Source: Pontixanthobacter luteolus
GTDB lineage: Bacteria; Pseudomonadota; Alphaproteobacteria; Sphingomonadales; Sphingomonadaceae
Direction: 5' to 3'
Length of the DNA: 64,000 nucleotides
NCBI RefSeq assembly: GCF_009828095.1
Contig: NZ_WTYP01000001.1
Coordinates: 1,674,001-1,738,000, forward strand
Part shown: positions 9,837 through 18,620 of the stretch, piece by piece
Numbering within the stretch: position 1 is the stretch's first letter
How the letters are laid out: every line of letters starts with the position of its first letter
The notes under the pieces: model-generated
Told to the model about the DNA's origin: nothing
Seen by the model: the letters and a program-made list of their open reading frames with translations, nothing else
Database searches by the model: none
Translations under genes and position numbers: made by a program

Positions 9837-10529
9837 ATGGAACCAATGGTGAAATGGATTGGCGGCGCAACTGCCGCGCTGGTGTTGCTACTCGGCGGGG
9901 CGACGCTTGCCAGCGGTCTGGTGACAGGCGACAACTCTCAGGATGCTCCGGCGCTGGAAGAAGCCATTCCAGCAGAAGAGACGGTTCAGGCTGATGAGAT
10001 CGCGCAAAAGCAGGGCATCGCAACCACCGCAGAACCCGCGGTCCAACAAGTCGCGCAAGACACCGATGACACCTTCGTAATCAAGCGCATCCTGCCGATT
10101 TCCGGCCCGATCAAATATGGCGAATGGCACTGGGATGACGAAGGCGTGCCTGATGGGCCGTTGGTCATGACTGTCGACCTCGATGCCAGAGTGCTTTCGG
10201 TATTTCGTGGCGGCTACGAAATCGGCGCGTCAGCTGTGTTGCTGGGCACCGACGAGCATCCAACGCCGCTCGGCACGTTCCCGATCCGCTACAAGATGCG
10301 CCACAATGTTTCAGAGAAGTATAACAACGCGCCAATGCCGTATTCGATGTTCCTGACGACAGACGGCGTTGCGATCCATGGGTCACAGGTTGAGAACGGC
10401 TATGCCAGCCATGGCTGCATCGGAACTCCAGACGATTTCGCGGCCAAGGTATTCGCCATCGCCAAGAAGGGCGACAAGGTCATCATCACCCGCGGCAAAC
10501 GCATCGGCATGGGCGATTCGATTATCTGA
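9837..10529 (+). CDS. L,D-transpeptidase (YkuD domain), membrane-anchored
   Basis: YkuD-family enzymes form 3-3 peptidoglycan cross-links or attach proteins to peptidoglycan in the periplasm. The 230-residue product has an N-terminal membrane segment at about 8-28 that is probably a signal anchor. An acidic linker rich in Glu and Ala runs to about residue 75, and the catalytic domain runs from about 105 to 220. The HGS motif is at 181-183 and the nucleophile Cys at 194 in SHGCIGTP. In most family members the residue two after the Cys is Arg; here it is Gly, a variant that may be lineage-specific. The gene ends exactly against the convergent tilS stop. Confidence 0.88.
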   Translation: MEPMVKWIGGATAALVLLLGGATLASGLVTGDNSQDAPALEEAIPAEETVQADEIAQKQGIATTAEPAVQQVAQDTDDTFVIKRILPISGPIKYGEWHWDDEGVPDGPLVMTVDLDARVLSVFRGGYEIGASAVLLGTDEHPTPLGTFPIRYKMRHNVSEKYNNAPMPYSMFLTTDGVAIHGSQVENGYASHGCIGTPDDFAAKVFAIAKKGDKVIITRGKRIGMGDSII

Positions 10530-11522
10530 TCAAGGCTGGCTTGCGGTGTTTCGCGGCGGCTCCGGCTCGAACCGCCACGCATCGCCAACGGTTGATGCAA
10601 GCACGCCGGCTAGGTTCGCCTGCTCCCCTGCCTCAAGCCGGTCCAGCAGACGCGCAATGCCCGACCCGCGCGGCCCCGAACCGGGCAGATCACCGCCCAA
10701 TTCCTCGATAATGCGCGAAACGACGCGCAACCGCACCGTGCGCGGCGCAGCCGGCCGATAGACATATTTGCGCCCGATCCGCTTCACCCGGCCTGCCCAT
10801 TCATGCGCGGCCATCCATTCAATCGTGGCATCCGCTTCAGCGAGATGGGTCACGCTTCTCGCTATCGCGCCGATGTCCAGCCAGCCAGCATCGGTCAGGT
10901 TTTCGCGCAGTTTCACCCTGTCGAATGCCTGATCCCGATTGGACGGGTCCCGGGCGAAATCGGCACCGGCATTTTCTAGCAATTCGATCAGTTCTCGCTT
11001 GCGCCATGCCAATAGCGGCCGGATCAATCGATGCGATCCCCCGGGCACATTGCCCGAGGGCCGAATGCCCGAAAGGCCCGCAACCCCGCTGCCGCGATTA
11101 AGCCGCATAAGGAAGGTTTCGACCTGGTCATCGGCATGGTGCGCGGTTGCAAGGGTCGGCAGATCCTGTTCGGCAAGCCACCTGTCCAGCGCACCGTAGC
11201 GGGCATTTCGCGCCTCTGCCTGCAAATTGCCTGCGGCAACATCGACAGGCAGCGTCCGGTGCGGCACGCCGAGGATCTTGCAAAGTTCGGAGACCATCGC
11301 TGCCTCGGCTGCGCTTTCTTCACGCAGCCGGTGATCGACGGTCGCTGCCTCGACCATGCCTGGCCTTGCCGCGTTGGCCAGCAGCAACAAAGCCATGCTG
11401 TCGGGCCCGCCAGAAACAGCTACACCGAGCTTTTCCCCGGCAGGCCAGAGGCGATCTGCATCGCCCCGAAAACGTTCGATCAGTTTCGGGTCAAGTTGAG
11501 GCGGCCTGGCGCCGTTATCAAT
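10530..11522 (-). CDS. tilS: tRNA(Ile)-lysidine synthase, apparent non-canonical start
   Basis: TilS converts the wobble cytidine of a tRNA-Ile to lysidine, which is essential for reading AUA codons. The PP-loop ATP-binding motif SGGPDSM, needed for activity, is encoded just upstream of the first available ATG (11396). The true protein must therefore begin further back. The frame is open only from 11528 and has no ATG, GTG or TTG in that stretch. The candidates are ATT at 11520-11522, which overlaps the cpoB stop as ATTGA, or CTG at 11483. The ATT form gives 330 residues and includes a family-like N-terminus (LDPKLIERFRGDADRLW). The later motif ATAHHADDQVETFLMRL is intact. The frame is complete and undamaged; only the start is odd. 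Confidence 0.88.
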   Translation of the reverse strand: MDNGARPPQLDPKLIERFRGDADRLWPAGEKLGVAVSGGPDSMALLLLANAARPGMVEAATVDHRLREESAAEAAMVSELCKILGVPHRTLPVDVAAGNLQAEARNARYGALDRWLAEQDLPTLATAHHADDQVETFLMRLNRGSGVAGLSGIRPSGNVPGGSHRLIRPLLAWRKRELIELLENAGADFARDPSNRDQAFDRVKLRENLTDAGWLDIGAIARSVTHLAEADATIEWMAAHEWAGRVKRIGRKYVYRPAAPRTVRLRVVSRIIEELGGDLPGSGPRGSGIARLLDRLEAGEQANLAGVLASTVGDAWRFEPEPPRNTASQP

Positions 11523-12435
11523 TGCAAGTCACCTTGGACCGGTTCGCCTGATACTGATTGCTCAAGCGGCCCGATGCGAGTGCCGGATATGTATCGCCGA
11601 ATTCCGCCAGCGCGATGCAGGCGCGGTTTGTATCTTTCAGCGCAATCATGCTCTCCGCCAGATACAGCAGGCTGTCGGGCGCCCGGGCATCCTGCTTGTT
11701 AGCCTGGTAGTTGCGAAGGAACCACGGCGCGGCCTCGCTTGGCTTGCCATCGTCCAGATACGCCCGGCCAAGAAGGTTGCGGCCATAAGTGCTGCGCCAA
11801 TGGTTGGGATACTCGTTCGCGAACTTGGTCAATTGCTGCTGCGCCTCGGGATAGAAACCCGCATTCCACAGGCGGTACCCGTAAGAATATTCATCGTCGG
11901 CAGCGTCATCTGTCTGCGGTTTGGCGATTTCCTGAACAGCGGCAAGGCGGCTGGCGCTGGGCGCAGCAGCCGGTTGCGCCTTGTCGTCATCGCCATCATC
12001 CGATGCACCGCCAGTCATGGCGGACAGATTGCTCGACGGTGCGCTCGCGGCCGCAGTCGCCGCCGTCGGCGTAGTTTCGAGCGAGACGATACGGTTGGTC
12101 AGTTGCAGGATTGCATTGGTGTTTTCTTCGGTCTGCGAAGTTAGGCTGGCGATCTGCGCCTCAAGCGCATCGAGGCGCACGAGGATGTCGGTCACGGCAG
12201 TGGTCGATGCCGTGTTGCCAGTGCCGCCAGCCGCTGGCGCGCGGGTAATCTCAGGTTCGAAATAGCGCCCGTCCCCGCCCGGAAAAACCTTGCGCTGCAA
12301 CGCGCGGACTTCGGATTCCAGCTTGCGCAGGCGCGCCTCTTCGCCGCTCGACTGTGCGAGAGCAGGCATGGAAGTGCCAGCGACTGCGAATAGCGCGAGG
12401 CCCGCGAAAACTGCACGGCTGCTACGGCTGATCAT
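11518..12435 (-). CDS. cpoB: Cell division coordinator CpoB/YbgF-like periplasmic protein
   Basis: CpoB couples peptidoglycan synthesis with Tol-Pal driven outer-membrane constriction. The 305-residue product starts with a signal peptide (residues 1-28, ending PALAQ). It has a coiled-coil region at about 30-120 (EARLRKLESEVRALQRKVF, then a second heptad run) and C-terminal tetratricopeptide repeats from about 185 onward (YGYRLWNAGFYPEAQQQL). The ATG at 12435 is preferred over one 36 bases upstream because AGGAG sits just ahead of it and it gives a clean signal peptide. The tol-pal genes that usually lie nearby are absent from the window. The stop overlaps the proposed tilS start. Confidence 0.85.
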   Translation of the reverse strand: MISRSSRAVFAGLALFAVAGTSMPALAQSSGEEARLRKLESEVRALQRKVFPGGDGRYFEPEITRAPAAGGTGNTASTTAVTDILVRLDALEAQIASLTSQTEENTNAILQLTNRIVSLETTPTAATAAASAPSSNLSAMTGGASDDGDDDKAQPAAAPSASRLAAVQEIAKPQTDDAADDEYSYGYRLWNAGFYPEAQQQLTKFANEYPNHWRSTYGRNLLGRAYLDDGKPSEAAPWFLRNYQANKQDARAPDSLLYLAESMIALKDTNRACIALAEFGDTYPALASGRLSNQYQANRSKVTCN

Positions 12436-12470
12436 GGTATGGAACGCTCCTGTACGGTCTAAAATCGTCA

Positions 12471-12490
12471 TCTGGCGTCATGACACCAGA
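12471..12490. promoter_or_regulatory. 20-bp imperfect palindrome ahead of cpoB
   Basis: The sequence TCTGGCGTCATGACACCAGA is symmetrical with one mismatched pair and no loop. It lies 36 bases upstream of the cpoB start and about 80 bases after the rodZ stop. The lack of a loop favours a protein-binding operator over a terminator. No matching regulator is encoded nearby. Confidence 0.35.
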
Positions 12491-12569
12491 GTGTGCCTGA
12501 ATATTTGCAGAATCTGCAACATCGGCCCCGCTTTGTCGAGGCGATTGATGGCCAAATCGGTGGAGATTG

Positions 12570-13403
12570 TCAGTTAAGCTGCGGCTCTGAATCGTCGGCC
12601 GGAGCCGGTTCAGCAGAGTTACGCGCCAGCAATGCCTCTGCCGTAACGTCAATGTCGCGGAGGATTTCGCTTTCGTCAGACAAGGTACCGATGTCGGTAT
12701 CGCCGATGGTAATCCTCAATGCTTCTGGCTGTCCGGTCCATACCTGCGGCCCCTGCGCGTCTGCTGGAACGACGTATCGTTCGCCTTCGGCCATCTGCTT
12801 TTCCATCAGGCGTTCGCCCGCATCGTCGTAGAATTTGACCCATACGCCATCTTCCAGCGACGTGAAGACCACCCGCCGGTCAGTCGATGCAACAGCGATC
12901 GCAGGTGCGGCGGTGGCAGCAGCCGGTGCCTGATTTTCTGCAATCTGCTGTTCGCCGACCAGCGGCGCCGGGCCTGAACCCGGGAAGATATATCCGCGGA
13001 AAAAGGCCAATCCGCCCACAATCAGAAGGATTGCCGCAAAGGCGCTGAACCACGCCAGCCCCCTGCCGGGCACACGGTCCGGATCACCCGGTTCATAGGT
13101 CGCGGTAGCACCATTTTCACGGTAGACACCGTTGTCCAGTTCCGCGCGGACCTCGTCTACAATCTCATTGGTATCGAGGCCGACAGCCTGAGCGTAATTG
13201 CGCGAGAATCCGATGGCGTAGGCCCGCGACGGAAGTTCGGAAAATTCCCCGTGCTCAATCGATTCCAGATGGCGCGCTGGAATGCGCGTCTCTGCAGCGA
13301 CCTGATCGATTGTCATGCCCGCAGCTTCCCGTGCACGTGCAAGTTTCTGCCCTGCACCTTCCAAAGGGAGCTGTTCATCACGAAGAGTTACTTCGTCACT
13401 CAT
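12570..13403 (-). CDS. rodZ: RodZ-like cytoskeleton-associated membrane protein
   Basis: RodZ links MreB filaments to the membrane and supports rod shape. The 277 residues show the standard order. A cytoplasmic helix-turn-helix domain is at about 18-85 (GQKLARAREAAGMTIDQVAAE). A basic stretch follows, then one transmembrane segment at about 150-172 (WFSAFAAILLIVGGLAFF). An Ala/Pro linker leads to a periplasmic DUF4115 domain (VVFTSLEDGVWVKFYDDAG). An AAGGA site lies nine bases before the ATG. It sits between ptsP and cpoB in the same direction, so a shared transcript is possible though gaps are about 125-135 bases. Confidence 0.88.
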   Translation of the reverse strand: MSDEVTLRDEQLPLEGAGQKLARAREAAGMTIDQVAAETRIPARHLESIEHGEFSELPSRAYAIGFSRNYAQAVGLDTNEIVDEVRAELDNGVYRENGATATYEPGDPDRVPGRGLAWFSAFAAILLIVGGLAFFRGYIFPGSGPAPLVGEQQIAENQAPAAATAAPAIAVASTDRRVVFTSLEDGVWVKFYDDAGERLMEKQMAEGERYVVPADAQGPQVWTGQPEALRITIGDTDIGTLSDESEILRDIDVTAEALLARNSAEPAPADDSEPQLN

Positions 13404-13528
13404 TTAATTGTCCTTGCCACCCGATTTATATTTTGACGCAGGAGAATAGGTCTGGCGCGTCTGAGTCAAGCACCTTGCCGCGACGCCACCCTCGGAATTC
13501 GCCCAGCCGGTCCAGAGGCAGGACGAAG

Positions 13529-15799
13529 TCAATCGACGGAGATTCCGCGCTCTGCTGCCCACTCTGCCAGAGTGGTGCGCAAGTTCTCTGGCGGATGGGC
13601 GAGCCAGCCATTCATGGCCTCGGTAATCTGGGCCAGATCGACCTGCCGTACGAGTTCCTTGATCGGACCGATGGATACCGGCGTAATCGATAATCGGCGA
13701 TAACCGATGCCGAGCAGCGCCAATGCCTCCAATTGCCTGCCGCCCATTTCGCCGCAAATCCCCAGATCGACCGGCTGGCCGACCGCAGCCAGCGAGACAC
13801 GCCGCAGGAACCGCAGGATAGCGGGGCTCAACCAGTCATAACGTTCAGCGAGCTTAGGATTGGCCCGATCTGCCGCAAACAGGAACTGCGTCAGGTCGTT
13901 CGTGCCGATAGACAGGAACGATATCCGCGGGAGCAGTTGGTCAAGCACTTCGGCAAGCGCCGGAACTTCCAGCATGGCACCGTAATGGATCGCCTCCGGC
14001 AGGACTTTCTTCTGCGATTTCAGGTAGGCCAGCTGATCTTCGAAAACGGACTTGGCGGCATCGAATTCCCACGGCTCCGACACCATCGGGAACATGACGT
14101 ACAGCGATCTGCCCGATGCCGCTTCCAGCAGAGCCCTTGCCTGTACCTTGAGCAGACCGTCGCGTTCCAGGGCAAGACGCAGTGCGCGCCATCCCATCGC
14201 AGGGTTCTCGTCATTCTCCGCTTCGCCTGAACGGAGATACGGCACTGCCTTGTCGCCGCCGATATCTACAGTCCGGAAAATCACCGGGCGGTCGCCCGCC
14301 GCGTCGATCACGTCGCGGTACAGGCGAAACTGGCGTTCGCGCTGGGGGAGGGTCGCGGAAACCAGAAACTGGAATTCCGTGCGGAACAGGCCGATCCCGT
14401 CCGCGCCAACCAGATTGAGGTTGGAAATATCTTCGCGCAGGCCGGCATTCATCATCACCTGAATGCGCGTGCCGCAGCGGGTGAACGGCTCCACATCGCG
14501 CAGCTTGGCGTAATCGGCCTGCCTTTTGCGCGATTTGGTGAAACGTGTTTCGAACGCATCTGCAACCGTCTGGGCGGGCCGGACCGTGGCAGTTCCATTT
14601 TCCGCATCGAGCAGGATTTCGTCGCCTTCGCGCACGATCCCGCGCAGACCGCGGACACGGCCCAGAACCGGAACTCCCATCGCACGCGCCACGATAACCA
14701 CGTGTGACGTCAGCGATCCTTCTTCCAGGATCACGCCTTTCAACCTGCGCTTGTCGTATTCCAGCAGTTCCGCCGGACCGAGGTTTTTCGCGATCAGGAT
14801 TGTGTCGCCGCGAAGGCCCTGCGTGGCGGCAGTTCCCATCTGGCCGGAAACAATCCGCAACAGCCTGTTCGCCAAATCTTCCAGATCGTGCATCCGGTCT
14901 TGCAGCAGAGGATCGTCAATCTCGCGCATTCGCATCCGCGTGCGCTGCTGAACCCGTTCGATTGCCGCCTCTGCAGTCAGGCCGGAATCGATTGCTTCGT
15001 TGATCCGGCGGCCCCACCCCTCGTCATAGGCGAACATCTTGTAGGTGTTCAGGACCTCCTCATGCTCTCCGCCCACGCCAAACTCGGCATTGCTGGCCAT
15101 ATTGTCGATCTGTTCGCGCATCTTGTCGAAGGCGCGGTATACACGCTGCCGCTCGACCTCGATGTCGTCGGCCATGACCTGATCAATGGTAACGCGCGGC
15201 TGGTGATAGACAGCATTGCCGCTCGCCAGCCCCTTGACCAGCGACAGGCCGGCAATATTGGCCGGCCCCGTCTGTTCGGGGGCAAGGCCCAGCGCCTCTT
15301 CCTCGTCCACCAGATCATTGTTTGAAATAAGTTCGGACAGGACCATGGCGGTCGTTTGCAGCGCCTCGATCTCGATGTCTTCGTAGCGGCGCGGATCGAC
15401 ATGCTGCACGCACAGCACACCGATGGCACGTTCGCGGTACACGATCGGTACGCCAGCGAAGGAATGGAACTTCTCTTCACCGGTTTCCGGCCTGTACTGG
15501 AAATCGGGATGCGCCTTGGCCTCTGCCAGGTTCAGCGTCTCGACATTATCGGCAATCGTACCCGTCAGCCCTTCGCCGATCGCCATTCGGGTGACGTGCA
15601 CGGCTTCCTTGTTCAAACCGCGCGTCGCGAAAAGTTCCAGCATCCCCTCGCGCAGGAGATAGATCGACACCACCTCGCTATCGAGATTGTGCGCGATGAT
15701 CTCCACCACCCGGTCGAGCTTGCGCTGCGCGTGCATGCGCGAAGCCATGATCTCGTGCAGTTGTGTAAGAATCAAGCGGGCTGCTGCGGCTGCGGTCAT
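13529..15799 (-). CDS. ptsP: Phosphoenolpyruvate-protein phosphotransferase PtsP (EI-Ntr)
   Basis: PtsP uses PEP to phosphorylate NPr and starts the nitrogen-type phosphorelay, which has regulatory rather than sugar-transport roles. The 756-residue protein has an N-terminal GAF domain (about 1-165), which senses glutamine in studied homologues. The EI phosphohistidine domain follows, with the active His in EGSLTSHVVIVARAMGVPVLG, and then the C-terminal PEP-binding barrel (FRTEFQFL, GTNDLTQFLFAADR, GICGEMGG). The ATG at 15799 is preferred to a TTG six bases upstream. NPr and EIIA-Ntr genes are not in the window. Confidence 0.95.
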   Translation of the reverse strand: MTAAAAARLILTQLHEIMASRMHAQRKLDRVVEIIAHNLDSEVVSIYLLREGMLELFATRGLNKEAVHVTRMAIGEGLTGTIADNVETLNLAEAKAHPDFQYRPETGEEKFHSFAGVPIVYRERAIGVLCVQHVDPRRYEDIEIEALQTTAMVLSELISNNDLVDEEEALGLAPEQTGPANIAGLSLVKGLASGNAVYHQPRVTIDQVMADDIEVERQRVYRAFDKMREQIDNMASNAEFGVGGEHEEVLNTYKMFAYDEGWGRRINEAIDSGLTAEAAIERVQQRTRMRMREIDDPLLQDRMHDLEDLANRLLRIVSGQMGTAATQGLRGDTILIAKNLGPAELLEYDKRRLKGVILEEGSLTSHVVIVARAMGVPVLGRVRGLRGIVREGDEILLDAENGTATVRPAQTVADAFETRFTKSRKRQADYAKLRDVEPFTRCGTRIQVMMNAGLREDISNLNLVGADGIGLFRTEFQFLVSATLPQRERQFRLYRDVIDAAGDRPVIFRTVDIGGDKAVPYLRSGEAENDENPAMGWRALRLALERDGLLKVQARALLEAASGRSLYVMFPMVSEPWEFDAAKSVFEDQLAYLKSQKKVLPEAIHYGAMLEVPALAEVLDQLLPRISFLSIGTNDLTQFLFAADRANPKLAERYDWLSPAILRFLRRVSLAAVGQPVDLGICGEMGGRQLEALALLGIGYRRLSITPVSIGPIKELVRQVDLAQITEAMNGWLAHPPENLRTTLAEWAAERGISVD

Positions 15800-15879
15800 A
15801 GGCAAGGCCTATACCACAACACACAGCAAGTTAATCGCTTTCCGCGCGGCGGACAGTGTCGGCGTTCAGGAAAATCCGG

Positions 15880-16035
15880 TCAGTTTGCAGCCAGTTCTTC
15901 CTTAATTCGCAATTTCTTTTTCTTGAGGGCCTGGATTGTCGCTGTGTCTGGCGCTGGCCGGTTCATTTCGCTGCGAAGCTTTTGTTCAATGACGGCATGT
16001 TTTGATTGCAGGGCGCTGACGTGGGACGATTCCAT
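15880..16035 (-). CDS. Small YdcH-like (DUF465) protein
   Basis: This 51-residue protein begins MESSHVSALQSKHAVIEQKL and ends in a Lys-rich helix (LKKKKLRIKEELAAN). That is the YdcH/SlyX-like DUF465 pattern: one short helical hairpin. The start at 16035 is supported by AAGGAGAG seven to eight bases upstream. The frame can be extended to 16113 but without ribosome-binding site or homologous sequence. No molecular role is established for the family. It is divergent from a second DUF465 gene about 220 bases away. Confidence 0.8.
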   Translation of the reverse strand: MESSHVSALQSKHAVIEQKLRSEMNRPAPDTATIQALKKKKLRIKEELAAN

Positions 16036-16257
16036 CTGGCTCTCCTTGTTAGGTGCGTGACCCGGTGAGCGACTCGTCCATCGCGGACGAACCGCGTATG
16101 CACATAGAACCACAACCGCGCGGGTTTGCGAAGGGCTGATTTTTCACTTTTCGGCGACCAACCCTTTTGACGCAGTGAATTGTCCCGCTAGAAGCGAGGC
16201 CGGATAATCAGGCGCACCAGCCTGACAGAGAGGATACGGCCTTGGGGATGCTGCGAC

Positions 16258-16455
16258 GTGACTGAAGACGAAATGCGCAAGCGCCTGGCCGTGCTGAAAA
16301 CCGAACATCGCGACCTCGATGCTGCGATCGAAGCGCTGCGTCAGTCCGGCTCCACCGACCAGCTTCAGATTGCCCGGCTAAAGAAACGGAAACTGGGCCT
16401 GAAGGACCAGATATCGCTGCTCGAAGACGCTTTGTTACCAGACATCATTGCCTAA
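16258..16455 (+). CDS. Small YdcH-like (DUF465) protein, GTG start
   Basis: This 65-residue helical protein (MTEDEMRKRLAVLKTEHRDL, then IARLKKRKLGLKDQISLLED) shares the KKRKL-type core with the divergent DUF465 gene to its left. The start is a GTG at 16258 with a weak GGGGAT element ahead. The two may be products of an old duplication, but the similarity is limited to the family core. A DUF1465 gene follows in the same direction about 196 bases later. Function unknown. Confidence 0.78.
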   Translation: MTEDEMRKRLAVLKTEHRDLDAAIEALRQSGSTDQLQIARLKKRKLGLKDQISLLEDALLPDIIA

Positions 16456-16651
16456 GGGTTAACGCCGACTGCAATTAGTCGCTTTTGTGCAATTGCCTGA
16501 TCTGCAACACAAATATTGATGCTGCATGTTCAGATCGTTTCCCCAGCCACCGTTCGAAACCGACCCATTTCGGCACAGTCCCGATTTGGTTCGGGATAGT
16601 TTTAGCAATGGTCTGGCCCCTCAGGAATCGCGCACGTACGAGTGTAAATTC

Positions 16652-17113
16652 ATGGCCAAACCGACCGACATAAACGAGCCAATCGTCGAGGCATTATATT
16701 GCGAAGCGCTGGTCCTTGCTGACGAAGTGCGGCAGGTTTTCGACCTGACCCCGGTTCGCGACACAAGTGCGGAAGCCGACAAGGTCCGCCTTGCCCTGTC
16801 GGTAGAAGGTCTGCGGACCACCACCCGGATCATGCATGTCCTCGCATGGCTGCTCAATCACCGCGCATATTTCAATGGTGAGCTAAGCGAGTTCCAGCTT
16901 CGCCGTCACAGCAGATTACCGCCTGATCGCCAATCTGAACCAGGAAATCTCGAACTGCTGGAAGAAACGACCCGTTCACTGATCCGGGAAAGCGAGCACC
17001 TTCACGCGCGGATCACTCGGCTCGATACTGCATGGCGCGACCGGTTCGAAATGCGTCCGGCGGCGATCCTTCGCCTGCGCGAACGCCTTGACGATGCGGT
17101 TCAGCGCGGCTGA
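16652..17113 (+). CDS. DUF1465 family protein, related to CtrA-degradation regulator RcdA
   Basis: DUF1465 includes Caulobacter RcdA, an adaptor that helps bring the cell-cycle regulator CtrA to the ClpXP protease. The 153-residue product is all-helical, as expected (EALYCEALVLADEVRQVFDL, LRTTTRIMHVLAWLLNHRAY, LIRESEHLHARITRLDTAW). The start at the ATG MAKPTDINEP is preferred; the open frame reaches back to 16526 but the extra 42 residues look non-coding. No CtrA, ClpX or CpdR gene is present here, so the link to cell-cycle control is by family only. It ends nine bases from the convergent glpK stop. Confidence 0.78.
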   Translation: MAKPTDINEPIVEALYCEALVLADEVRQVFDLTPVRDTSAEADKVRLALSVEGLRTTTRIMHVLAWLLNHRAYFNGELSEFQLRRHSRLPPDRQSEPGNLELLEETTRSLIRESEHLHARITRLDTAWRDRFEMRPAAILRLRERLDDAVQRG

Positions 17114-17122
17114 ACAAGCCGG

Positions 17123-18592
17123 CTACGCTGCGGCCAGCGCCTTGCGCCAGGCGACCAGCCGTTTTTCCCGAACATTACCGTCCATAGACGGCGCGAAGTT
17201 GCCGATCGTCCCGCGCATCGCATCGCTCGCTTCCTGAAGGTCCGCGACAATCCCCGCCCCCTTGGCGGCCAGCATTGCAGCGCCGAGCGCAGTTGTCTCG
17301 ACAAAATCGGGCCGTTCGACCGGCAGGTTCAGCAAATTCGCAATATCCTGCGCCATCCAGTCGTTCGCGCTCATCCCGCCGTCGATTTTCAACGAGGTCC
17401 AGCGGGCACCATCGGCTGCGAATGCTTCTGCCAGATCGAACGTCTGATGCGCCATCGCCTCCAGTGCGGCGCGCGCTATCTGCGCCCGCCCCGTGGCGAA
17501 GCTGAGCCCGGCAATCACGCCGCGCGCTTCGGGCTGCCAGTGCGGTGCACCCAGCCCAGCCATCGCCGGTATGATCACCACGCCGCCGCTATCCTCGATT
17601 GATCGCGCAAGCGTTTCGGTTTCCGCCGCCGTGCCCAGCAGCCCAAGCGAATCCCGCAGCCACTGGACCAGACTACCAGCCACGAAAACGGACCCTTCCA
17701 GCGCATAGGTGCGCACGCCGTCTTCCTGATAGAGGACGGTACCGAGCAGGCGGTTGGACGATGCCGGAATGCTTTGCCCCTTATTGGCAAGGATGAATGC
17801 CCCGGTGCCGTAAGTCGCCTTGGTTTCGCCCGGCGTCAGACAGCCCTGCCCAATCGTTGCGGATTGCTGGTCCCCGACCATTCCGGTAATCGGGATCGGC
17901 GCGCCGAACAATTCGCGCAAGGTGCTGCCAAATGTCCCTGAATTATCGACCACTTCCGCCAGTGCAGATTTCGGCACACCAAACAGGTCGCACAACCCCT
18001 CGTCGAAATCCTCTCCGTCAAGCGTCAGCAACAAGGTCCGGCTGGCATTGCTGGCATCGCTGATGAAGCTGCCGCCTGTAAGTTTGAATACCAGCCAACT
18101 CTCAATTGTCCCCAGCGCCAGCGTGCCTGCCTCTGCCGCCGCCTTCACCGCCGGCTCGTTGTCGATCAACCAGCGCATTTTCGTGCCTGAGAAGTATGGG
18201 TCGAGCAGCAGGCCGGTGCGTTCCTGCACCTCTGGCTCGTGCCCGGCATTGCGCAAAGTGTCGCAAAAATCGGCGGTGCGGCGATCCTGCCAGACGAGCG
18301 CGCGCGACAGCGGTTCGCCGCTGTTCCGGTCCCACGCGACCACAGTCTCGCGCTGGTTGGTGATGCCGATCCCGGCGATATGCTCCGCCCCGCCAGCTTT
18401 CTCGACCATCTCCCTCGCGCAGGCCAGTGTCCGGTGCCAGATTTCCGTGGCGTCATGCTCCACCCGGCCAGGTGCGGGGTAATGCTGGGTCAATTCCTGT
18501 TGCGCGCTGGAAAGCAGCTTGCCATCGGGCGCGAACAACATCGCGCGTGTCGAGGTTGTGCCTTCATCGAGTACGAGAATTTTCTGCGTCAT
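17123..18592 (-). CDS. glpK: Glycerol kinase
   Basis: GlpK phosphorylates glycerol to glycerol-3-phosphate. The 489 residues fit the FGGY kinase family: the first phosphate loop DEGTTSTRAMLF is at 8-19, and the sequence includes GITNQRETVVAWDR, TGLLLDPYFSGTKMRWL and the second ATPase motif IDGGMSANDWMAQDIANLL. The ATG at 18592 is chosen because the 58 residues encoded upstream have no family resemblance and overlap the divergent MBL gene promoter. No glycerol facilitator or glycerol-3-phosphate dehydrogenase gene is adjacent, so it stands as a single gene. Confidence 0.95.
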   Translation of the reverse strand: MTQKILVLDEGTTSTRAMLFAPDGKLLSSAQQELTQHYPAPGRVEHDATEIWHRTLACAREMVEKAGGAEHIAGIGITNQRETVVAWDRNSGEPLSRALVWQDRRTADFCDTLRNAGHEPEVQERTGLLLDPYFSGTKMRWLIDNEPAVKAAAEAGTLALGTIESWLVFKLTGGSFISDASNASRTLLLTLDGEDFDEGLCDLFGVPKSALAEVVDNSGTFGSTLRELFGAPIPITGMVGDQQSATIGQGCLTPGETKATYGTGAFILANKGQSIPASSNRLLGTVLYQEDGVRTYALEGSVFVAGSLVQWLRDSLGLLGTAAETETLARSIEDSGGVVIIPAMAGLGAPHWQPEARGVIAGLSFATGRAQIARAALEAMAHQTFDLAEAFAADGARWTSLKIDGGMSANDWMAQDIANLLNLPVERPDFVETTALGAAMLAAKGAGIVADLQEASDAMRGTIGNFAPSMDGNVREKRLVAWRKALAAA

Positions 18593-18620
18593 CCTGCCTG
18601 AATGCCGCCCGCTACGTAAC

